A stretch of DNA of 64,000 nt, from contig JBNMLH010000001.1 of assembly GCA_050875145.1 (NCBI GenBank), forward strand, positions 124,001 through 188,000. Direction: 5' to 3'. Position 1 is the stretch's first letter, and each line of letters begins with the position of its first letter. Source of the stretch: CAG-411 sp050875145. Its GTDB lineage: Bacteria; Bacillota; Clostridia; Lachnospirales; Lachnospiraceae. Of the stretch, positions 63,190 to 64,000 are shown piece by piece. Position numbers and translations under genes: made by a program. A model generated the notes under the pieces. It searched no databases and was not told where the DNA came from. It worked only from the letters and a program-made list of their open reading frames with translations.

Positions 63190-63707
63190 GCTCTAATCGG
63201 GTAGGGAGTAAATAATTATTTATCTACCGCCCCCTGCCACAGCACCGTATGTACGTTTCCGTATACGGTGCTTCTTTAGTTTTCACATATTTTCAAATAA
63301 AACTCTGTGAAGGTTGGATATCCAAGTTCACGGAGTTTCTTGTTGTTAAATGCAGTTTGTAACACAAAGTATCCACCAAAATACCAGTTTCCATTTCACA
63401 TATTGGCACAAATCCATTCTCTTTCCTTATCTACACCTAACTTCTTGAGCTTTTTGAATTTCGTTCTGACTTTCTTCCACTGCTTCCAGTAGATTTCCCT
63501 TATTTTATGTCGTAGCCATTCATCTGTTTCTCAAAGAAACTTCTTCATATCCGTCATGCCAAAGTAGTTGATCCATCCTCGTTGCTACAAGTTTTATACT
63601 CTGTTTTCACTTGCTAAAAGACCTCTCTTGGTCTTGGCTATATCATTCCCACTACTAGGGCGGATTAGGGACTTTCACCCATTAGAATTGTGGGCTGCAA
63701 GGCGCAC
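63190..63707 (-). mobile_element. Internally deleted group II intron relic
   Basis: Read on the minus strand, the 5' end GTGCGCC at 63707 leads into GGGTGAAAGTCCC, typical of intron domain I. Most of the ribozyme and reverse transcriptase are missing. A frame-broken remnant of the maturase C-terminus follows (about 63600-63310): WINYFGMTDMKKF, then EIYWKQWKKVRTKFKKL and YFVLQTAFNNKKLRELGYP. Next are a domain V hairpin (CACCGTATACGG-AAAC-GTACATACGGTG, 63268-63240) and a domain VI-like stem ending near 63190. It begins directly after a T run of a terminator. Confidence 0.8.
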
Positions 63708-63708
63708 A

Positions 63709-63763
63709 AAAAAAAGCCACTACACAGTCACCTGTGTAATGGCTTTTCAATTCCGTGTAAAAA
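63709..63763 (-). terminator. Terminator of the rpsR operon, copy B of the 55-bp repeat
   Basis: Same hairpin as 61901-61955, on the minus strand, 50 bp after rpsR. The group II intron starts at its T run. Confidence 0.88.
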
Positions 63764-63812
63764 CCGTGTAATTTCAAGTAGCCCTCTCGAGAAAGCCTTG
63801 TAAATACTACGA

Positions 63813-64000
63813 TTAGTCTAATGTATATGGCATCAAAGCGATATGACGTGCTCTCTTGATTGCAACTGTAAGTGCTCTCTGATGCTTTGCACAGTTTCCA
63901 GTAATTCTTCTAGGAAGAATCTTTCCTCTTTCTGAAACATATCTCTTTAATTTATTAACATCCTTATAGTCGATGCCTTTGTTCTCTTTATCTGAACAGA
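63813..64000 (-). CDS. rpsR: 30S ribosomal protein S18 (partial)
   Basis: The last 61 residues of S18: CSDKENKGIDYKDVNKLKRY, then ISERGKILPRRITGNCAKHQR-like sequence and ARHIALMPYTLD, with a Cys of the zinc-type form visible at the cut edge. The 5' end is beyond the window, where ssb and rpsF usually lie. The stop is followed by a strong terminator. Confidence 0.96.
   Translation of the reverse strand, partial: CSDKENKGIDYKDVNKLKRYVSERGKILPRRITGNCAKHQRALTVAIKRARHIALMPYTLD

Noticed and set aside
63568..63771. 67-codon plus-strand frame near rpsR
   Set aside because: It crosses the intron 5' end and the rpsR terminator on the opposite strand.
1..64000. tRNA or rRNA genes, prophage or intact insertion sequences
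   Set aside because: None found by reading; the only mobile remains are the group II intron relic and the Rpn-family gene.

Overview
The window is AT-rich Gram-positive chromosome. It has strong sigma-A promoters, AGGAGG-type ribosome binding sites, LPXTG/sortase surface proteins, an FMN riboswitch, a Firmicutes-style 6S RNA and intrinsic terminators after most operons. Together these point to a Clostridia genome, most likely a gut-type Lachnospiraceae. That assignment is an inference from gene content; no 16S gene is present.

Layout. 0-3.4 kb: a DUF1858 redox protein, two secreted or anchored proteins of unknown role (one caspase-like) and a MerR-type regulator. 3.6-7.7 kb: the riboflavin operon ribD-ribE-ribBA-ribH behind an FMN riboswitch, terminator and promoter. 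7.9-15.5 kb: a PlsC-like acyltransferase, an ABC-2 exporter on the plus strand, and a minus-strand YtrA/GntR-type exporter operon with a 19+19 bp palindromic operator. 15.6-17.7 kb: deoB-deoD nucleoside salvage. 18-20.4 kb: a Zn/Cd-type P1B ATPase with a free-standing HMA protein and two ArsR/SmtB-like operators. 20.4-21.2 kb: a non-coding stretch that looks like one or two structured RNAs. 21.4-27.1 kb: a cell-surface island (lipoprotein, acyltransferase, LPXTG protein with a triplicated leader, transglutaminase, class D-like sortase). 27.2-29.8 kb: 6S RNA and an OmpR-type two-component system. 30-33 kb: Ig-like secreted protein, small sigma factor, AEC transporter, PAP2 protein. 33-40 kb: glycosyltransferase, pdp-cdd, and gdpP-rplI-dnaB. 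40-54.5 kb: pullulanase, a second transglutaminase, a Gld-like ABC system, and two large secreted amylases. 54.7-61.6 kb: an unusual type VII secretion-like locus. 61.9-64 kb: an Rpn-family gene and a group II intron relic between two identical copies of a terminator, then the 3' end of rpsR.

The most interesting part is the 54.7-61.6 kb operon. It encodes a pseudokinase with one C-terminal membrane helix, an FHA-FtsK/EssC-like ATPase with no visible membrane segments, a LytTR regulator with a degenerate receiver, and a set of very small helical proteins, two carrying a WxG motif. It lacks EsaA, EssA, EssB and YukD homologues and LXG toxins, so it is either a reduced or a divergent T7SS. Three GTC/GAC boxes at exact 20-bp spacing lie upstream of its promoter.

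The second theme is intergenic structure: two 140-190 bp elements with a covarying GGTAAC hairpin, a 211-bp inverted repeat ending in the stop codon of a gntR gene, a hairpin-7nt-33nt element before terminators, a triplicated leader motif, and a promoter-to-terminator unit with about 65-bp repeats and no long reading frame. These were found by reading, not by covariance search.
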